Shown here piece after piece: positions 22,566 to 31,975 of a stretch of 64,000 nucleotides of DNA. Under the pieces are notes generated by a model that made no database searches, had not been told where the DNA came from, and saw nothing but the letters and a program-made list of their open reading frames with translations. Every line of letters starts with the position of its first letter. The stretch's first letter is position 1. The DNA lies in assembly GCA_017303675.1 (NCBI GenBank), contig JAFLBX010000002.1, forward strand, positions 633,091-697,090, read 5' to 3'. The translations under genes were made by a program, and so were the position numbers. This stretch comes from Ignavibacteria bacterium. Its GTDB lineage: Bacteria > Bacteroidota > Ignavibacteria > Tepidaquicellales > OLB5.

Positions 22566-23397
22566 AATTAAAGAACTACCGGCAAAATATGATGAAGCTT
22601 CCAGACCCATCGGTGTGTTTGATTCCGGGGTTGGCGGTTTAACTGTTGTTAAGGAGCTGAACAGGTTGCTTCCGGATGAAAAAATAATATACTTCGGTGA
22701 TACCGGCAGAGTGCCTTATGGAAATAAATCCAAAGAGACTATAGTACATTATTCACTGCAGGTTGCTTACTTCTTAATGAAGAAAAAGATAAAAATGCTG
22801 GTTGTCGCTTGTAATACTGCGTCATCAGTATCACTTCCCACTCTTAAAAGACATTTCCATATCCCGGTGATTGGAGTAATAGACCCGGGTGCGAAAGCTG
22901 CTATTGAAAATACTAAGCTTAATAAGGTTGGAGTAATCGGTACACTTGGCACTGTAAGATCTAATGCATACAAAAAAGCATTAAAGAAAATTAAGCCGGG
23001 GGTTAATGTATTTCAGGACCCCTGTCCCCTGTTCGTTCACCTTGCAGAAGATGGCTGGAACAGGAACAGGATAGCACAAATGGTTTCTGATGAATATCTC
23101 AGATCATTGAAATCAAAAAACATCGATACCCTCATTTTAGGCTGTACCCACTACCCGCTTCTTAAAGATGTTATACAAAGATCTGTTGGCAAAAAAGTTG
23201 AACTTATAGATTCCGGCAGAGAGACAGCACGTGAAGTAAAAAGAATACTTGAAAAGAAAAATCTTATCAATAAACATAAAATGACTGATAAGAATCATTC
23301 AGTATTTTATGTATCAGATTTCCCGCATAAATTTAAAGAAGTAAGTCAAAGATTTCTTTCAAAAGAGCTTAAACATGTACATAAAGTAATTTTATAA
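22549..23397 (+). CDS. murI: Glutamate racemase
   Basis: Interconverts L- and D-glutamate for peptidoglycan synthesis. The 282 residues contain FDSGVGGLTV, YFGDTGRVPYG, ACNTASS (catalytic Cys about 87) and GCTHYPLL (second catalytic Cys about 198), the two-base cofactor-independent arrangement. The ATG at 22549 lies inside the 3' end of the cytochrome gene. It is followed 6 bases later by pyrE. Confidence 0.95.
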   Translation: MSSKNKIKELPAKYDEASRPIGVFDSGVGGLTVVKELNRLLPDEKIIYFGDTGRVPYGNKSKETIVHYSLQVAYFLMKKKIKMLVVACNTASSVSLPTLKRHFHIPVIGVIDPGAKAAIENTKLNKVGVIGTLGTVRSNAYKKALKKIKPGVNVFQDPCPLFVHLAEDGWNRNRIAQMVSDEYLRSLKSKNIDTLILGCTHYPLLKDVIQRSVGKKVELIDSGRETAREVKRILEKKNLINKHKMTDKNHSVFYVSDFPHKFKEVSQRFLSKELKHVHKVIL

Positions 23398-23403
23398 ATA
23401 AGA

Positions 23404-23976
23404 ATGACAGAACAGGAAATTTTACATATATTTAAAGATTCAGGTGCGCTGCTTGACGGGCATTTTATACTGACATCGGGCAATCACTCCCCACATTACA
23501 TAGAAAAATTCAGAGTGCTTGAACATCCTAAATACACAGAAATGCTTTGCAAAGAATTGGCACAGAAGTTTGAAAAAGATAACGTTACACTCGTTGTGGG
23601 ACCGATGACAGGCGGAATTATCCTTGCTCATGAAGTAGGGAAAAATCTGGATACTAAAGCTATATTTACTGAACGGGTTGAAGGCAAAATGAAATTCCGC
23701 CGGGGATTCGAAGTAAAGCCTGATGACCGTGTATTAATAGTAGAAGATATTATTTCAACTGGAGGAAGTGTGAAGGAAGTGATAGATGAAGTAAGCAGAT
23801 TTAAAGCTGAAATTATAGGGGTTGGGTGTCTTGTTGACCGCTCAGGCGGTAAAGTTGATTTTGGCATACCATTGAAGCCGCTTGTGAAGATGGATGTTAT
23901 CGCGTTTAAACCTGATGAAGTACCTGAATGGCTTGCCGAGATTCCAGTAACTAAACCCGGAAGTACTAATAAATAA
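23404..23976 (+). CDS. pyrE: Orotate phosphoribosyltransferase
   Basis: Makes orotidine monophosphate from orotate and PRPP in pyrimidine synthesis. The 190 residues show GHFILTSGNHS, the MTGGIILAHEVG loop, FTERVEGKMKFRRGFEV and the PRPP motif VLIVEDIISTGGSV. It ends the operon begun at 20927. The convergent gene on the minus strand ends 3 bases away, without a visible terminator. Confidence 0.95.
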   Translation: MTEQEILHIFKDSGALLDGHFILTSGNHSPHYIEKFRVLEHPKYTEMLCKELAQKFEKDNVTLVVGPMTGGIILAHEVGKNLDTKAIFTERVEGKMKFRRGFEVKPDDRVLIVEDIISTGGSVKEVIDEVSRFKAEIIGVGCLVDRSGGKVDFGIPLKPLVKMDVIAFKPDEVPEWLAEIPVTKPGSTNK

Positions 23977-23979
23977 CAA

Positions 23980-24381
23980 TTAATATTCTTTCACCAAAAC
24001 TTTATCAAATTCTTCAGCTTGATGTACATTCAGCCATTTTAAAGCATCCTCTTTTTTGTAAAAAAATAAAAGTTTATACCCCCTGTTAAATGAGGCATTT
24101 TCAAAGAAATCATTATTCTTTTTATTTTCGGGTATATCCAGAACAGCAAACTGAAGAAATTTAGATTCTTCCCTGAAATTTTCAATTTCCTTCAATCCGT
24201 CAAAAACTCCGAATCTGCCTTCAAATTTTCGCAAGTCAACTAATATTTTTGAAATCCCGTTCTCATCAATTACCCTGTCCATATCCCCGGATATTTCCTT
24301 AAATTTTTCAGTCGGATAATTTCCGGACAAAATCACACTGAGGAAATCTCCTTTAATGTTGTAATTGATAGTGTATTTCAT
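23980..24381 (-). CDS. STAS/SpoIIAA-like small protein
   Basis: A 133-residue protein with an alternating strand/helix pattern (LSVILSGNYPTEKFKEI, ISKILVDLRKFEG, FAVLDIPENKK, LLFFYKKEDALKWL) that resembles SpoIIAA-like STAS domains found as small stand-alone proteins. No catalytic residues or phosphorylation site can be assigned. It is monocistronic and convergent with pyrE. The family is a likely, not certain, reading. Confidence 0.6.
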   Translation of the reverse strand: MKYTINYNIKGDFLSVILSGNYPTEKFKEISGDMDRVIDENGISKILVDLRKFEGRFGVFDGLKEIENFREESKFLQFAVLDIPENKKNNDFFENASFNRGYKLLFFYKKEDALKWLNVHQAEEFDKVLVKEY

Positions 24382-24561
24382 TTGAAATGATTAGTGTATT
24401 TTATTAAAAATAACATAATCAATAAAATTTAACAATAGTATTATATGTTACCGATTGAATGAATCATTTTTTAACTTAAATAAAATATTCCCGGAACTAA
24501 GTAAATATATTTTTGCATTATATAAAACAAATTCATCAAAATACCTTTAATGGAGGTCAAA

Positions 24562-24741
24562 ATGCTTGCATCAATTTTCCACTCCGAAATTATTGAATGG
24601 AATGAAAATAACCATTCTGAAAGTTCAGAAAAAAATGATTTATCAAGTTATCAAAATAACTGCTTAAACAAAATCCCTGATTTGACTGATGATATTTTTC
24701 GTGAAGAATATGAAAAAGATCAAATTTTTGATTGTTTTTAG
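24562..24741 (+). CDS. Small acidic hypothetical protein
   Basis: A 59-residue, Asn/Glu/Ser-rich acidic protein without recognisable domain. I chose the ATG at 24562 because a GGAGG site lies 5 bases upstream; an ATG at 24550 overlaps that site. A TATTTTTG box lies at 24508-24515. The clear ribosome-binding site, unusual in this genome, is the main support. Confidence 0.5.
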   Translation: MLASIFHSEIIEWNENNHSESSEKNDLSSYQNNCLNKIPDLTDDIFREEYEKDQIFDCF

Positions 24742-24851
24742 AAAATTTTTAGAGTATAAAACTTCCATAGTATCTAAATAATCTCTATTTTTTACAATTT
24801 TTACCTTTATAGCTCTATTATACAATATTTTAAAAAGGTATTATCTTTACA

Positions 24852-24882
24852 TTGATTATTGACTGACATAAAACTATATTTG
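24852..24882 (+). promoter_or_regulatory. Promoter of the PpiD-like gene
   Basis: TTG (24852-24854), 20 bases, TATATTTG (24875-24882). The predicted start near 24888 gives a leader of about 70 bases. Confidence 0.7.
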
Positions 24883-24958
24883 TGTTTGTTTTTTCATAAA
24901 TTTCATTGAAAATTCGCTAGATCAAAGATTCAGCGCTTAAAGAGAGGTTTATTTACTT

Positions 24959-27073
24959 ATGGGTTTAATGAATAAGCTGCGCGATAAAACGCACATTATT
25001 CTGATAATATTAATAATAGCTTTTCTTGCTACTATAGTATTCGAATGGGGTATGGATTACCTTGGACTAAGGGGCGGACAGGTCACAGAATTAGGTTCAG
25101 TTAACGGACAGGAAATAAAATTTGCTGATTTCGAAAGCCAGGTCAATTTTGCAATTGACCAGCAGAGACAGCAGACCGGAGAAGATCCGGACGAAAATGT
25201 AATAAAAATGATCAGAGACCAGGTTTGGGAACAGATGGTATCCCAGATTCTTGCAGAGCAGGAAATAAAAAGGCTTGGTATAACTGTTACAAATCAGGAA
25301 ATTCTCAATTGGGTATATAATTCACCACAAACACTGCCTGATGTAATAAAAAGGAATTTTATAGATTCTACCGGGCAGTTCAATATGGCTGTTTACCAGC
25401 AAGCGCTTGCAACCAAAACTCCTGAAGTTACAAAATTCTGGTCACAGGTTGAAGAATACCTAAAGCAGACCCTGCTTTCACAGAAACTGCAAAGTGTAAT
25501 AACCGGAACTGTCAGAGTTACCGAAGGTGAAGTTTTACAGAAATTCAAAGATGAAAATATCAAAGCTTCCTTTGAATATGTTTTACTTGACCCTAATAAT
25601 GTTATGGATAACCAGATATCAATCTCAGATGATGATATTAAGAATTATTATGAAAGCCATAAAGATGATTTTAAACGTGAGGAATCAGCAAAACTGAAAT
25701 ATGTATTGTTCGCTGATGCTGCTAATATGGAAGATACTATTTACACTGAAAAAATGATGAAGGCTCTTACTAAAGATCTCAAAACTTTAAAAGCAGATGA
25801 TTCGACTACTTATGGAATTGTTAATGATAATTCACTGACAAAATTTTCAAACAATTTTGTAAAACCTAATGAAATTGCATCTGAAGTTGCAGCATTCCTA
25901 TTTTCAGCGGCAAAAGACAGTGTTTCCGATATCATTAAAGCATCAGATGGATTCCACATGGTAAGGTTACTTGATACTAAAGAAGGCACAGAAACTTTCA
26001 GCAATGCCCAGCACATTCTTATTAACTTCGGAACAGATACAAATGCAGCTAAGCAAAAAGCAGAACAGATTGCCCAGCGATTAAAAGGCGGAGAAGATTT
26101 CGTAAAGCTGGCGGCAGAAAATTCCGATGACCCTTCAAACAAATTCAAAGGAGGGGATCTTGGCTGGTTTGGCAAAGGTGCCATGGTTAAAGAATTTGAA
26201 GTTGCAGTCACTTCTGCAAACATAGGGGATATTGTTGGTCCGGTTAAATCACAATTCGGATACCATATCATAAAGGTAAAAGGCAGGCAAAATAAAGAGT
26301 TCAAGTTTGCTGATATTAAAAAAACAGTAAAAGCATCAACTAAAACTAAAGATGCAGCCAGAAAAAGAGCTGAAGACTTTGCTTTTATTTCCAAAAAAGG
26401 TAATCTGGAAGAAGAGGCTAAAAAACTCGGTCTTCAGGTTGTAGATATTCCGAACTACATAACAAAAGGGGCATTCGTTCCCGGAGCAGGACAAAATTCT
26501 TCGGTTACTAAATTCGCTTTATCTGAAAAAAAGGGTGCAGTTAGTGACCCTATGAAAATACAAACTGGATATGCTGTTTACATGATAACTGATAAATTCC
26601 CAGAAGGATATTATTCTTTTGACGAATTAAAAGTACAGCAGCTTCCTTTACTTGTAAAAAATGAAAAGAAGCTGGATTTTTTAAAACAGCAGGCAATCGA
26701 CTTAAAAGGAAAAATTCAGGGCGGAGATATCAATTCATTAAAATCAGTTAATCCGCAGCTGATTATTCAAAAAGCTGATACAGTAAGTATTGCAGCCCCA
26801 AGCCCTATGATTGGCGCTGATTTTGATTTCACAAATGCAGTATATAAATTGCAAAACGGACAGATATCCGAACCAATCAGAACAATGCGCGGATATTATA
26901 TTGTACAAATGAGAAATATATCTCCATTTGATCAGAATATTTACCAGATTCAGTTTGAAACAATTAAATCTGCACTGGTAAACCAGAAAAAACAAACTAT
27001 TGTACAGGAATGGCTGGCTGATCTTAAAGAAAAAGCTGTCATTGTTGATAACAGGGATATGATGTACCGGTAA
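24959..27073 (+). CDS. PpiD-like periplasmic peptidyl-prolyl isomerase/chaperone
   Basis: A 704-residue protein anchored by one N-terminal membrane helix (about 12-30) with the rest in the periplasm. A SurA-N-like region follows (SVNGQEIKFADFESQV, then WEQMVSQILAEQEIKRLGI), then a parvulin domain at about 348-440 (SNAQHILINF, GGDLGWFGKGAMVKEFE, VKSQFGYHIIKVK). A second, diverged parvulin-like region may lie near the C-terminus (GQISEPIRTMRGYYIVQM). This is the order seen in PpiD, which helps fold outer-membrane proteins. ATG at 24959; the ATG at 24968 is also possible. It is followed by a barrel gene, a natural client. Confidence 0.9.
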   Translation: MGLMNKLRDKTHIILIILIIAFLATIVFEWGMDYLGLRGGQVTELGSVNGQEIKFADFESQVNFAIDQQRQQTGEDPDENVIKMIRDQVWEQMVSQILAEQEIKRLGITVTNQEILNWVYNSPQTLPDVIKRNFIDSTGQFNMAVYQQALATKTPEVTKFWSQVEEYLKQTLLSQKLQSVITGTVRVTEGEVLQKFKDENIKASFEYVLLDPNNVMDNQISISDDDIKNYYESHKDDFKREESAKLKYVLFADAANMEDTIYTEKMMKALTKDLKTLKADDSTTYGIVNDNSLTKFSNNFVKPNEIASEVAAFLFSAAKDSVSDIIKASDGFHMVRLLDTKEGTETFSNAQHILINFGTDTNAAKQKAEQIAQRLKGGEDFVKLAAENSDDPSNKFKGGDLGWFGKGAMVKEFEVAVTSANIGDIVGPVKSQFGYHIIKVKGRQNKEFKFADIKKTVKASTKTKDAARKRAEDFAFISKKGNLEEEAKKLGLQVVDIPNYITKGAFVPGAGQNSSVTKFALSEKKGAVSDPMKIQTGYAVYMITDKFPEGYYSFDELKVQQLPLLVKNEKKLDFLKQQAIDLKGKIQGGDINSLKSVNPQLIIQKADTVSIAAPSPMIGADFDFTNAVYKLQNGQISEPIRTMRGYYIVQMRNISPFDQNIYQIQFETIKSALVNQKKQTIVQEWLADLKEKAVIVDNRDMMYR

Positions 27074-27155
27074 GGTTTTATAGCTTATTGCATATTAATT
27101 CTGATAGAGTTAATTTGCAAATAAGCAATTTGTTAAAATAACTAAACGGTATTAT

Positions 27156-27923
27156 TTGAAGAATAAATTTTTAATATATTTATTTATGGGTTCAATTATT
27201 TTATTGAACCCATATTTTTTATATTCCCAGCCCGAAAACGAAAACAAAGATTACATACCATATAATGGCTCAGGTAAATTTACCCTTCAGGTTTACGGAA
27301 TGTATGTTTCTTCAGCAGAACTGCAAAACAATATCAAATCAAATGTTTCTTTTGTTCGTGATGCTTCGATAGAACTCAAAGGCGGTTACGGTTACGGCGC
27401 TGAATTTACATATAATCCGGGATTTTCCAACTTTGACATAATGTTCTACATTTCATCAGAATACATGAAAGTAAAAGATGACGAATTACTTCTTCGTTTT
27501 GAAAATGATTCAGCTTCATCGGTTGTGAGATTTACCGAAGAATATAATTTACTCCCTTTGGAAGCCGGTTTAAAATGGAACCTGCCGGTTAGCACAGAAA
27601 GATTTAAAATCTTCATTGGAGGAGGCGCAGGGATATATTTTGGCAACAGAACCCGTTCTGTAGGTCCTTACTCTACCTCCCCTATTTCCCGTAAAGCCGG
27701 AGTTAGCATGAATGTTTTAGCAGGGCTAGAATACTTTTTTCAAAGGAACTTATCACTGGATTTTGAGTTTAAATTCAGAGAGGCTTCTTTTGAATCTCAA
27801 GACCGGTTTGCAGTAGATTATGTCACTATTGGAGGAAATATCTATAGTTTGGATAATCCTGTCTATTCAAGGCTTCTTATAGACGGCACCAGGATTTCAG
27901 CCGGATTAAAATATCATTTTTAG
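27156..27923 (+). CDS. Outer-membrane beta-barrel protein
   Basis: A 255-residue protein with a signal peptide (about 1-24, ending FLYSQ). The mature part is a series of amphipathic strands (KFTLQVYGMYVSSAEL, FKIFIGGGAGIYFGNR, VSMNVLAGLEYFFQ) and ends in LKYHF, a barrel-type terminal aromatic. It is of the OmpW/OprF-barrel-like size. The start is TTG at 27156, directly giving MKNKFLIYL. A subtilisin-like gene starts 16 bases after its stop. Confidence 0.8.
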   Translation: MKNKFLIYLFMGSIILLNPYFLYSQPENENKDYIPYNGSGKFTLQVYGMYVSSAELQNNIKSNVSFVRDASIELKGGYGYGAEFTYNPGFSNFDIMFYISSEYMKVKDDELLLRFENDSASSVVRFTEEYNLLPLEAGLKWNLPVSTERFKIFIGGGAGIYFGNRTRSVGPYSTSPISRKAGVSMNVLAGLEYFFQRNLSLDFEFKFREASFESQDRFAVDYVTIGGNIYSLDNPVYSRLLIDGTRISAGLKYHF

Positions 27924-27939
27924 CTATATTAACTATTTT

Positions 27940-29577
27940 ATGAAAAAAATAATTTTTACTATAATATTACTTGCTGCTTTTATGAGTTTCCCGGCTCATA
28001 AAGTATATTTAAAAGAAAATTCCGGCAATACAAGATTTGCTTCTGATCATATTATAGTAAAGCTAAAAAAACAGAATGAAATTCTTGCTGCATCAGGCAT
28101 ATACCCTGTAACTTATGAAAAAACTATTAATGAGATTTTTACCTCAAACAAAATAAGCATTAAAAAGATAAAACAATTATTTCCTAAAGATTTAAAAAGG
28201 AACAAAGAACTTGCATTAAAATATGAGTTCGAAACTTACTTTATTGTTTATTTTGATGACAAATTACCTATCCTTGAAACATGTAAAAAAATAAGTAATG
28301 ACCAAAAAATAGATTTTGCAGAACCTGATTTTATAGGAGAAGCTGCCGGCAAAATGGGAGAAAGTACAATTCCGAATGATGAACTGTTCAGCAGGCAATG
28401 GGGATTGCATAATGATGGTTCTTTAAAAACAACACCCGGCAAAAAAGGACGTGCAGGGGCTGATATGAATGTGCTTAAAGCCTGGGAAATTGCAACAGGC
28501 AGCAGTGATATAATTGTAGGGATTATGGATTCAGGTACAAAGATCGATCATCCTGACCTGAATGGAAGAATATGGGTTAATACCGAAGAAGTAAAAAACG
28601 GGAAAGATGATGACGGTAACGGATTTGTTGATGATATTAATGGATACAATTTTGCATATGATAACCCTAATGTAAGAGATGATGGCGGACATGGGACAAA
28701 TATTGCCGGAACAATAGGGGCTACTACAAACAATAACCTTGGATATGCAGGTATAGATCAGAATTGTAAGCTTATGATTTGCAAAAATCTGGATGACGAA
28801 AATTTAGGTGAATATTCCTGGTGGTCTGCTTCTTTGTATTATGCTGCAAACAACGGAGCCAGGATAATTAACATGAGTGAAGGCGGTTATGATTACTCCA
28901 AAACACTTGAAAACGCGATAAAGTATGCTCAGGATGCAGGATGTTTAATTGTTGCCAGCATGATGAATAAAAATAACGGCGATTCATACTATCCTGCCAG
29001 CTTCAGTAATGTAATGGCTATTGGTGCAACGGATACCGACGACAGCAGATGCAGAGAATTTACCTGGGGCGGCGGTAGCAATTGGGGCAAACATATTGCA
29101 GTTGTTGCTCCTGGCAATAAGATATACGGGCTCGATCATAAAGATAATTCAAATTACGATGTATACTGGAGCGGAACATCCCAGGCAACTGCATATGTCA
29201 GCGGTATTGCCAGTATTTTACTTGGACAGGATCCAACAAGGACAAGCAATGACCTTAGAGAAATTATTACCCAAACTGCAGTAGACCAGGTTGGTGATCC
29301 AAGAGAGGATCGTTCAGGTTGGGACGAATATTACGGTTACGGCAGAGTTGATCTTTACGAAGCATTAACTTACGGAAATTTTTCCAGCGGTAAAAAAGAG
29401 GTTAAGAAAAAAGAAAACGATGTTAAGGAAAAGTATGAATACGAAAAGAACAATGAAACCGAAAACAATAACGGGAACAGTACCAGGGCTAAAGCAAATG
29501 ACGGCGATAATTCCAATAATAAGAGAAATGACAGAGATGACAAAAGAGGTAAAAAACCTAAAGCAGATGACAGGTAA
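27940..29577 (+). CDS. Secreted subtilisin-like (S8) serine protease
   Basis: A 545-residue exported protease. A signal peptide (about 1-20) is followed by a propeptide-like region to about 140. The S8 domain has the triad in order: Asp about 196 (IMDSGTKIDHPD), His about 251 (GGHGTNIAGT) and Ser about 414 (GTSQATAYVSG), with the oxyanion Asn probably in the MMNKNNGD segment. The last 70 residues are a Lys/Asn/Glu/Asp-rich low-complexity tail, not a recognisable type IX sorting domain. It probably shares a transcript with the barrel gene before it. Confidence 0.92.
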   Translation: MKKIIFTIILLAAFMSFPAHKVYLKENSGNTRFASDHIIVKLKKQNEILAASGIYPVTYEKTINEIFTSNKISIKKIKQLFPKDLKRNKELALKYEFETYFIVYFDDKLPILETCKKISNDQKIDFAEPDFIGEAAGKMGESTIPNDELFSRQWGLHNDGSLKTTPGKKGRAGADMNVLKAWEIATGSSDIIVGIMDSGTKIDHPDLNGRIWVNTEEVKNGKDDDGNGFVDDINGYNFAYDNPNVRDDGGHGTNIAGTIGATTNNNLGYAGIDQNCKLMICKNLDDENLGEYSWWSASLYYAANNGARIINMSEGGYDYSKTLENAIKYAQDAGCLIVASMMNKNNGDSYYPASFSNVMAIGATDTDDSRCREFTWGGGSNWGKHIAVVAPGNKIYGLDHKDNSNYDVYWSGTSQATAYVSGIASILLGQDPTRTSNDLREIITQTAVDQVGDPREDRSGWDEYYGYGRVDLYEALTYGNFSSGKKEVKKKENDVKEKYEYEKNNETENNNGNSTRAKANDGDNSNNKRNDRDDKRGKKPKADDR

Positions 29578-29612
29578 TCATTAATCCATCCTTACTTTAA
29601 ATTATTCCGATA

Positions 29613-30395
29613 ATGATCGATATAGACCGTCTCATAAATTCCCTGCAAAAAAACGATTTCTTGAAATCATTTTTCTACGAAAAAACACTTTCATCCACAA
29701 ATGATTATATTTCTGCGAATGAAATTGCTGTAGATTCTTTGGTAATAACTGATGAACAAACAGCAGGAAAAGGAAGAGCCGGGAAAAAATGGCTTTCTGA
29801 AAAGAATACTTCACTGACATTTTCCATAAAGAAAAAATTCAACATATCCCCTGCTGAAAACCAAAATATAATTCGTTTTTTTTCATATTGTGTTCATTCA
29901 GCACTTAAAGAACTTATTGATGGATCAAATAAAAATAATAGTGACGGGTTGATAATAAAATGGCCCAATGATATTTTATTTAACGGCAAAAAGCTTTGCG
30001 GTATTCTGGTAGAATCTAAGCTCCCTTCTGATATATACATTACCGGGATCGGAATTAACTGCAATCAAAAATATTTCCCGGCTGAACTGAATGCAATATC
30101 TCTTAGTGAGATCATTGGGAATGAAATCGATATAACCGGTCTACTTATTAATATTTTAGACAAATTTAACTCGCTTAAAGAACTTTTACATCCGGAAAAA
30201 TCTGCAATTCTGTTTGAAAAATGGAGAATGCAAGCTAAAATTATCGGAAAACTCTGTAATTTTACAAGACCGGATGGGAAAATAAATAACGGTAAAATTA
30301 TAGATTTAAATTATGATGGGAGTATCACTGTCAAGATTAATGATAAACCGGAAATATTTAATGCCGGTGAACTAAGTTTAACCGGGATAGATTAA
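29613..30395 (+). CDS. birA: Biotin-[acetyl-CoA-carboxylase] ligase
   Basis: Activates biotin to biotinyl-AMP and attaches it to the carboxylase carrier protein. The 260 residues hold SSTNDYI, the TAGKGRAGKKWLS adenylate loop (about 50-62), IKWPNDILFNGKKLCGILVE and ITGIGINCN, plus a C-terminal SH3-like part. There is no N-terminal HTH, so it is a class I ligase without a repressor function. The tRNA promoter follows 30 bases downstream. Confidence 0.92.
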   Translation: MIDIDRLINSLQKNDFLKSFFYEKTLSSTNDYISANEIAVDSLVITDEQTAGKGRAGKKWLSEKNTSLTFSIKKKFNISPAENQNIIRFFSYCVHSALKELIDGSNKNNSDGLIIKWPNDILFNGKKLCGILVESKLPSDIYITGIGINCNQKYFPAELNAISLSEIIGNEIDITGLLINILDKFNSLKELLHPEKSAILFEKWRMQAKIIGKLCNFTRPDGKINNGKIIDLNYDGSITVKINDKPEIFNAGELSLTGID

Positions 30396-30425
30396 CTAAA
30401 TTAGCTCCATACAACATAAAATCAC

Positions 30426-30456
30426 TTGATTTTAGATTATTTTTTAGATATTTTTG
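30426..30456 (+). promoter_or_regulatory. Promoter of the tRNA-rpmG-secE-rpoBC region
   Basis: TTG (30426-30428), 20 bases, TATTTTTG (30449-30456). The predicted start near 30462 is about 10 bases before tRNA-Tyr, as expected for a stable-RNA promoter. Confidence 0.7.
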
Positions 30457-30471
30457 AAGTTTGAGATTTAA

Positions 30472-30554
30472 GGGTAGATAGCGAAGTGGTTAAACGCAAC
30501 AGACTGTAAATCTGTCGGCTTATGCCTTCGGAGGTTCGAATCCTTCTCTACCCA
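30472..30554 (+). tRNA. tRNA-Tyr (GTA)
   Basis: Acceptor stem GGGTAGA/TCTACCC with discriminator A. The anticodon loop ACTGTAAAT gives GTA, and there is a long variable arm as in bacterial tyrosine tRNA. The T arm has GGTTCGAATCC. CCA is not encoded. Confidence 0.95.
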
Positions 30555-30611
30555 CTGAATTTTTATTTATTAAAATTTCAAAGTTCTTTCAAATGAAATT
30601 TTATTTTCACT

Positions 30612-30684
<73 letters not shown>

Positions 30685-30716
30685 CTACTTCGTAATAGGG
30701 AAATTAAATCAAACAA

Positions 30717-30789
30717 GCGGGAGTAACTCAGTTGGTAGAGTCACAGCCTTCCAAGCTGTTGGTCGCGAGTTCGAGTCTCGTCTCCCGCT
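30717..30789 (+). tRNA. tRNA-Gly (TCC)
   Basis: Acceptor stem GCGGGAG/CTCCCGC. The anticodon stem ACAGC/GCTGT encloses loop CTTCCAA, anticodon TCC. The T arm has AGTTCGAGTCT. CCA is not encoded. Confidence 0.95.
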
Positions 30790-30819
30790 CAAATAAAAAA
30801 ATAATAGCTTAAAATAATC

Positions 30820-30981
30820 ATGGCAAAAGACGGAAGATTAATCATAGTATTGGAATGCACTGACTGTAAAAACAGAAACTACAGTGCAACAAAAAATAAA
30901 ACAAAACATTCAGGCAGAGTAGAATATAAAAAATTCTGCAGGCATTGCACAAAACGCACACTCCACAAAGAAACCAAATAG
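30820..30981 (+). CDS. rpmG: 50S ribosomal protein L33
   Basis: A 53-residue ribosomal protein. Two C-x2-C pairs (ECTDCK and FCRHCT) make it the zinc-binding C+ form. It sits between tRNA-Gly and tRNA-Trp, upstream of secE. In many bacteria the tuf gene occupies this region; here only rpmG does. Confidence 0.95.
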   Translation: MAKDGRLIIVLECTDCKNRNYSATKNKTKHSGRVEYKKFCRHCTKRTLHKETK

Positions 30982-31001
30982 TATAAGGCACTGAACAAAA
31001 T

Positions 31002-31074
31002 ACGTCAGTGGCTCAATTGGTAGAGCAGCGGTCTCCAAAACCGCAGGTTGGGGGTTCGAGTCCCTCCTGACGTG
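31002..31074 (+). tRNA. tRNA-Trp (CCA)
   Basis: Acceptor stem ACGTCAG/CTGACGT with discriminator G. The anticodon stem GCGGT/ACCGC encloses loop CTCCAAA, anticodon CCA. The T arm has GGGTTCGAGTCCC. It is placed directly before secE, as in many bacteria. Confidence 0.95.
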
Positions 31075-31120
31075 CAACATTCTCTGAACTTAAGTTATAA
31101 TAAACGGAGATCTATAAAGA

Positions 31121-31303
31121 TTGAAAAATAAAATCATTGGCTTCTTCACTGATATTGTAAAAGAAATGAAGAAGGTTACATGGCCAAAAAGAGAAGAGCT
31201 TAAAGAATCAACAATGGTTGTAATAGCAACCTCGCTCATATTCGCAGTGTTTGTATATGCTGTAGATAAAGTAATTAACGAAGGATTAAAAATAATATTT
31301 TAA
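31121..31303 (+). CDS. secE: Protein translocase subunit SecE
   Basis: A 60-residue single-span subunit of the SecYEG channel. The amphipathic helix (FFTDIVKEMKKVTWPKREEL) precedes one membrane helix (about 32-51), the short form typical of this phylum. The start is TTG at 31121. Its stop shares one base with the ATG of nusG. Confidence 0.93.
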   Translation: MKNKIIGFFTDIVKEMKKVTWPKREELKESTMVVIATSLIFAVFVYAVDKVINEGLKIIF

Positions 31304-31878
31304 TGATAATGAGCGAAGAAAAAACAGAGACGAATGTAGCTGCTCACGGGAAAAAATGGTATGCGGTCAGAACGATAACCGGGCATGAAAAGCGTGTTAA
31401 GAACTACCTGGAAACTGAGATCACAGAGCTTGGAATTGAGCATAAAATTGCACAGGTATTGATACCTGAAGAAAAAGTATTTGAAGTAAAAGGCGGAAAG
31501 AAAAAAATTAAATATAAAAATTTCTTTCCCGGTTATGTTCTGGTAGCAGCTGATCTTGATAAAGAAGTTGTTTACCTTCTCAACCATGCACCTTCAGTGC
31601 TGAAAATGGTTGGTGATAAAAATGAGCCTGTTGCATTGAGAGATGATGAAGTTAAGAGAATACTTGGAAGAATAAATGATTCCGATGAAAAAGAAAAAAT
31701 TGATATGCAGTTTGAAAAAGGTGATCTTATTAAAGTAGTTAACGGTCCGTTCGTAAATTTCAACGGTACTATAAACGAGATCAACCTGGAAAGAATGAAA
31801 GTCAAAGTAATGGTAAGTATTTTCGGAAGAAAAACCCCAATTGAACTGGACTTCACTCAGATAGAAAAAGAAAAATAG
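31303..31878 (+). CDS. nusG: Transcription termination/antitermination factor NusG
   Basis: Binds RNA polymerase and modulates pausing, Rho termination and coupling to translation. The 191 residues hold the NGN domain (KWYAVRTITGHEKRVKNYL, FFPGYVLV) and a C-terminal KOW domain (FEKGDLIKVVNGPFVNFNGTI). The ATG at 31303 and the one at 31309 are both usable; the first overlaps the secE stop. Confidence 0.96.
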   Translation: MIMSEEKTETNVAAHGKKWYAVRTITGHEKRVKNYLETEITELGIEHKIAQVLIPEEKVFEVKGGKKKIKYKNFFPGYVLVAADLDKEVVYLLNHAPSVLKMVGDKNEPVALRDDEVKRILGRINDSDEKEKIDMQFEKGDLIKVVNGPFVNFNGTINEINLERMKVKVMVSIFGRKTPIELDFTQIEKEK

Positions 31879-31975
31879 ATTTAAATTCAGATTATGTGAT
31901 CTTTTCAGTTCTCCCTGTTTGAGATCATTTAAAAATATTACGCACTCACACAAATAAAAGATACAATAATATAAA

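Noticed and set aside
25810-26394. 194-codon frame opposite the PpiD-like gene
   Set aside because: Antisense shadow of a conserved coding region.
31879-31975. L1-binding operator in the rplK leader
   Set aside because: A TGATCT/AGATCA pairing exists (31897-31927) but the known L1-site sequence features are not recognisable, so I do not list it.
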